NCBI GenBank assembly: GCA_003223215.1 | Contig: QHYH01000104.1 | Coordinates: forward strand, 1 to 64,000 | Reading direction: 5' to 3' | Length of the DNA stretch: 64,000 nucleotides | DNA from: Acidobacteriota bacterium | GTDB taxonomy: Bacteria; Acidobacteriota; Terriglobia; Acidiferrales; UBA7541 | In this document: piece by piece, positions 63,653 to 64,000 of the stretch | Numbering within the stretch: the stretch's first letter is position 1 | How the letters are laid out: the number at the start of each line of letters is the position of its first letter | Notes under the pieces: generated by a model | What the model was told of the DNA's origin: nothing | Seen by the model: the letters and a program-made list of their open reading frames with translations, nothing else | Database searches by the model: none | Translations under genes and position numbers: made by a program

Positions 63653-64000
63653 TTGGTTACGCGCTCGAAGCCGGCCAGGTTCGTTTTGTTCCTGACGCTT
63701 TCACTCGGGCCTCGAGTCGAAGCCGCGCCTCAGGAAACGGCGGGGGTCTGGCTTGACGTTCCGTTCGTCAAGCAGAGCGAGGACGGCTGCGGGTCCGCGG
63801 CCATTTCCATGATCCTGCAATATTGGAACGCGCAGGGCGTGCGGATCGATGCGCGGCGCGCGGATGCCCAGGCCATCCAGAAGCAACTTTATTCTCCCAA
63901 GGCGCGGGGCATCTTTGCTTCCGACATCGAGAATTACCTTAAAGGTTCGGGCTTCCAGGTTTTTGTGCTGGCAGGAAGCTGGATGGACTTGGAAGAAAAT
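63653..64000 (+). CDS. C39-like cysteine peptidase (PA2778-like), cut by the window end
   Basis: 116 residues are visible. A short N-terminal signal (RFVLFLTLSLGPRVEAAPQ) is followed by VWLDVPFVKQSEDGCGSAAI, where the Cys in DGCGSA is the presumed nucleophile of the C39/papain-like fold, and by SMILQYWNAQGV; the catalytic His and Asp would come later. The TTG at 63653 with GGAG three bases ahead is the only start I find in frame. Twenty bases after the PA2779-like gene, same strand, so a two-gene operon. Confidence 0.72.
   Translation, partial: MVTRSKPARFVLFLTLSLGPRVEAAPQETAGVWLDVPFVKQSEDGCGSAAISMILQYWNAQGVRIDARRADAQAIQKQLYSPKARGIFASDIENYLKGSGFQVFVLAGSWMDLEEN

Overview
The window looks like chromosomal DNA from a soil acidobacterium (Acidobacteriota, Terriglobia-like). 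This rests on gene content, not on a marker gene: an Oar-type TonB-dependent receptor with an N-terminal carboxypeptidase-regulatory domain, three intact 'acidobacterial duplicated orphan permease' (ADOP, MacB/FtsX-like) genes of about 870-890 codons with PadR partners, a GWxTD-domain protein, a WD40-type kinase remnant and several secreted amidohydrolases. GC content is moderately high, and many proteins carry Sec or Tat signals. No rRNA, complete tRNA or CRISPR array was seen.

Layout. 0.3-5.3 kb: two paralogous Tat-exported FAD amine oxidases (spermidine-dehydrogenase type) with wreckage of a class-III aminotransferase between them and of a gamma-glutamyltransferase beside them, i.e. a decayed polyamine/gamma-glutamyl-amine locus. 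5.7-13.4 kb: TonB-dependent receptor, a MerR-XRE-cupin fusion regulator divergent from a secreted YtcJ-type amidohydrolase, and a truncated second amidohydrolase. 13.7-17.4 kb: a histidine kinase/OmpR-type regulator pair and a Crp/Fnr-type regulator.

17.5-31.8 kb is the most remarkable part: an apparent operon of two multicopper-oxidase-like proteins and a 2,912-residue secreted protein (cupredoxin-like domains, SdrD/CNA-B-like segments, an IPT/TIG segment, a parallel beta-helix and a C-terminal ASH-like domain), followed by three small exported proteins (unknown, LolA-like, Spy/LTXXQ-like). The four histidine motif sets of one multicopper oxidase are divided between the two smaller proteins (HxHG and HCHx5H in the first; HxxHxH and HSH in the second). 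I infer a two-subunit MofA/OmpB/MnxG-like oxidase with the giant protein as extracellular scaffold.

32.3-36.4 kb: secreted phosphoesterase and the first ADOP permease. 37.1-43.0 kb is a gene graveyard: permease fragment, AraC-type regulator with a stop and a frameshift, frameshifted membrane and secreted proteins, a kinase C-terminal remnant, an integrase tail, an amidohydrolase cut at the same junction and half a tRNA-Asp. 43.1-45.3 kb: luciferase-like oxidoreductase and an ArsR-VOC operon with a clear operator dyad. 45.6-53.2 kb: two PadR-ADOP pairs, one PadR internally deleted, flanking a tannase remnant and a small secreted protein. 53.3-61.2 kb: NtrC-type regulator/PDZ-containing kinase operon, then an outer-membrane-type protein and the GWxTD protein. 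61.4-64 kb: small conserved protein, EcsC, a PCYCxC-motif protein, and a PA2779/PA2778-like pair whose C39-like peptidase runs off the window end.
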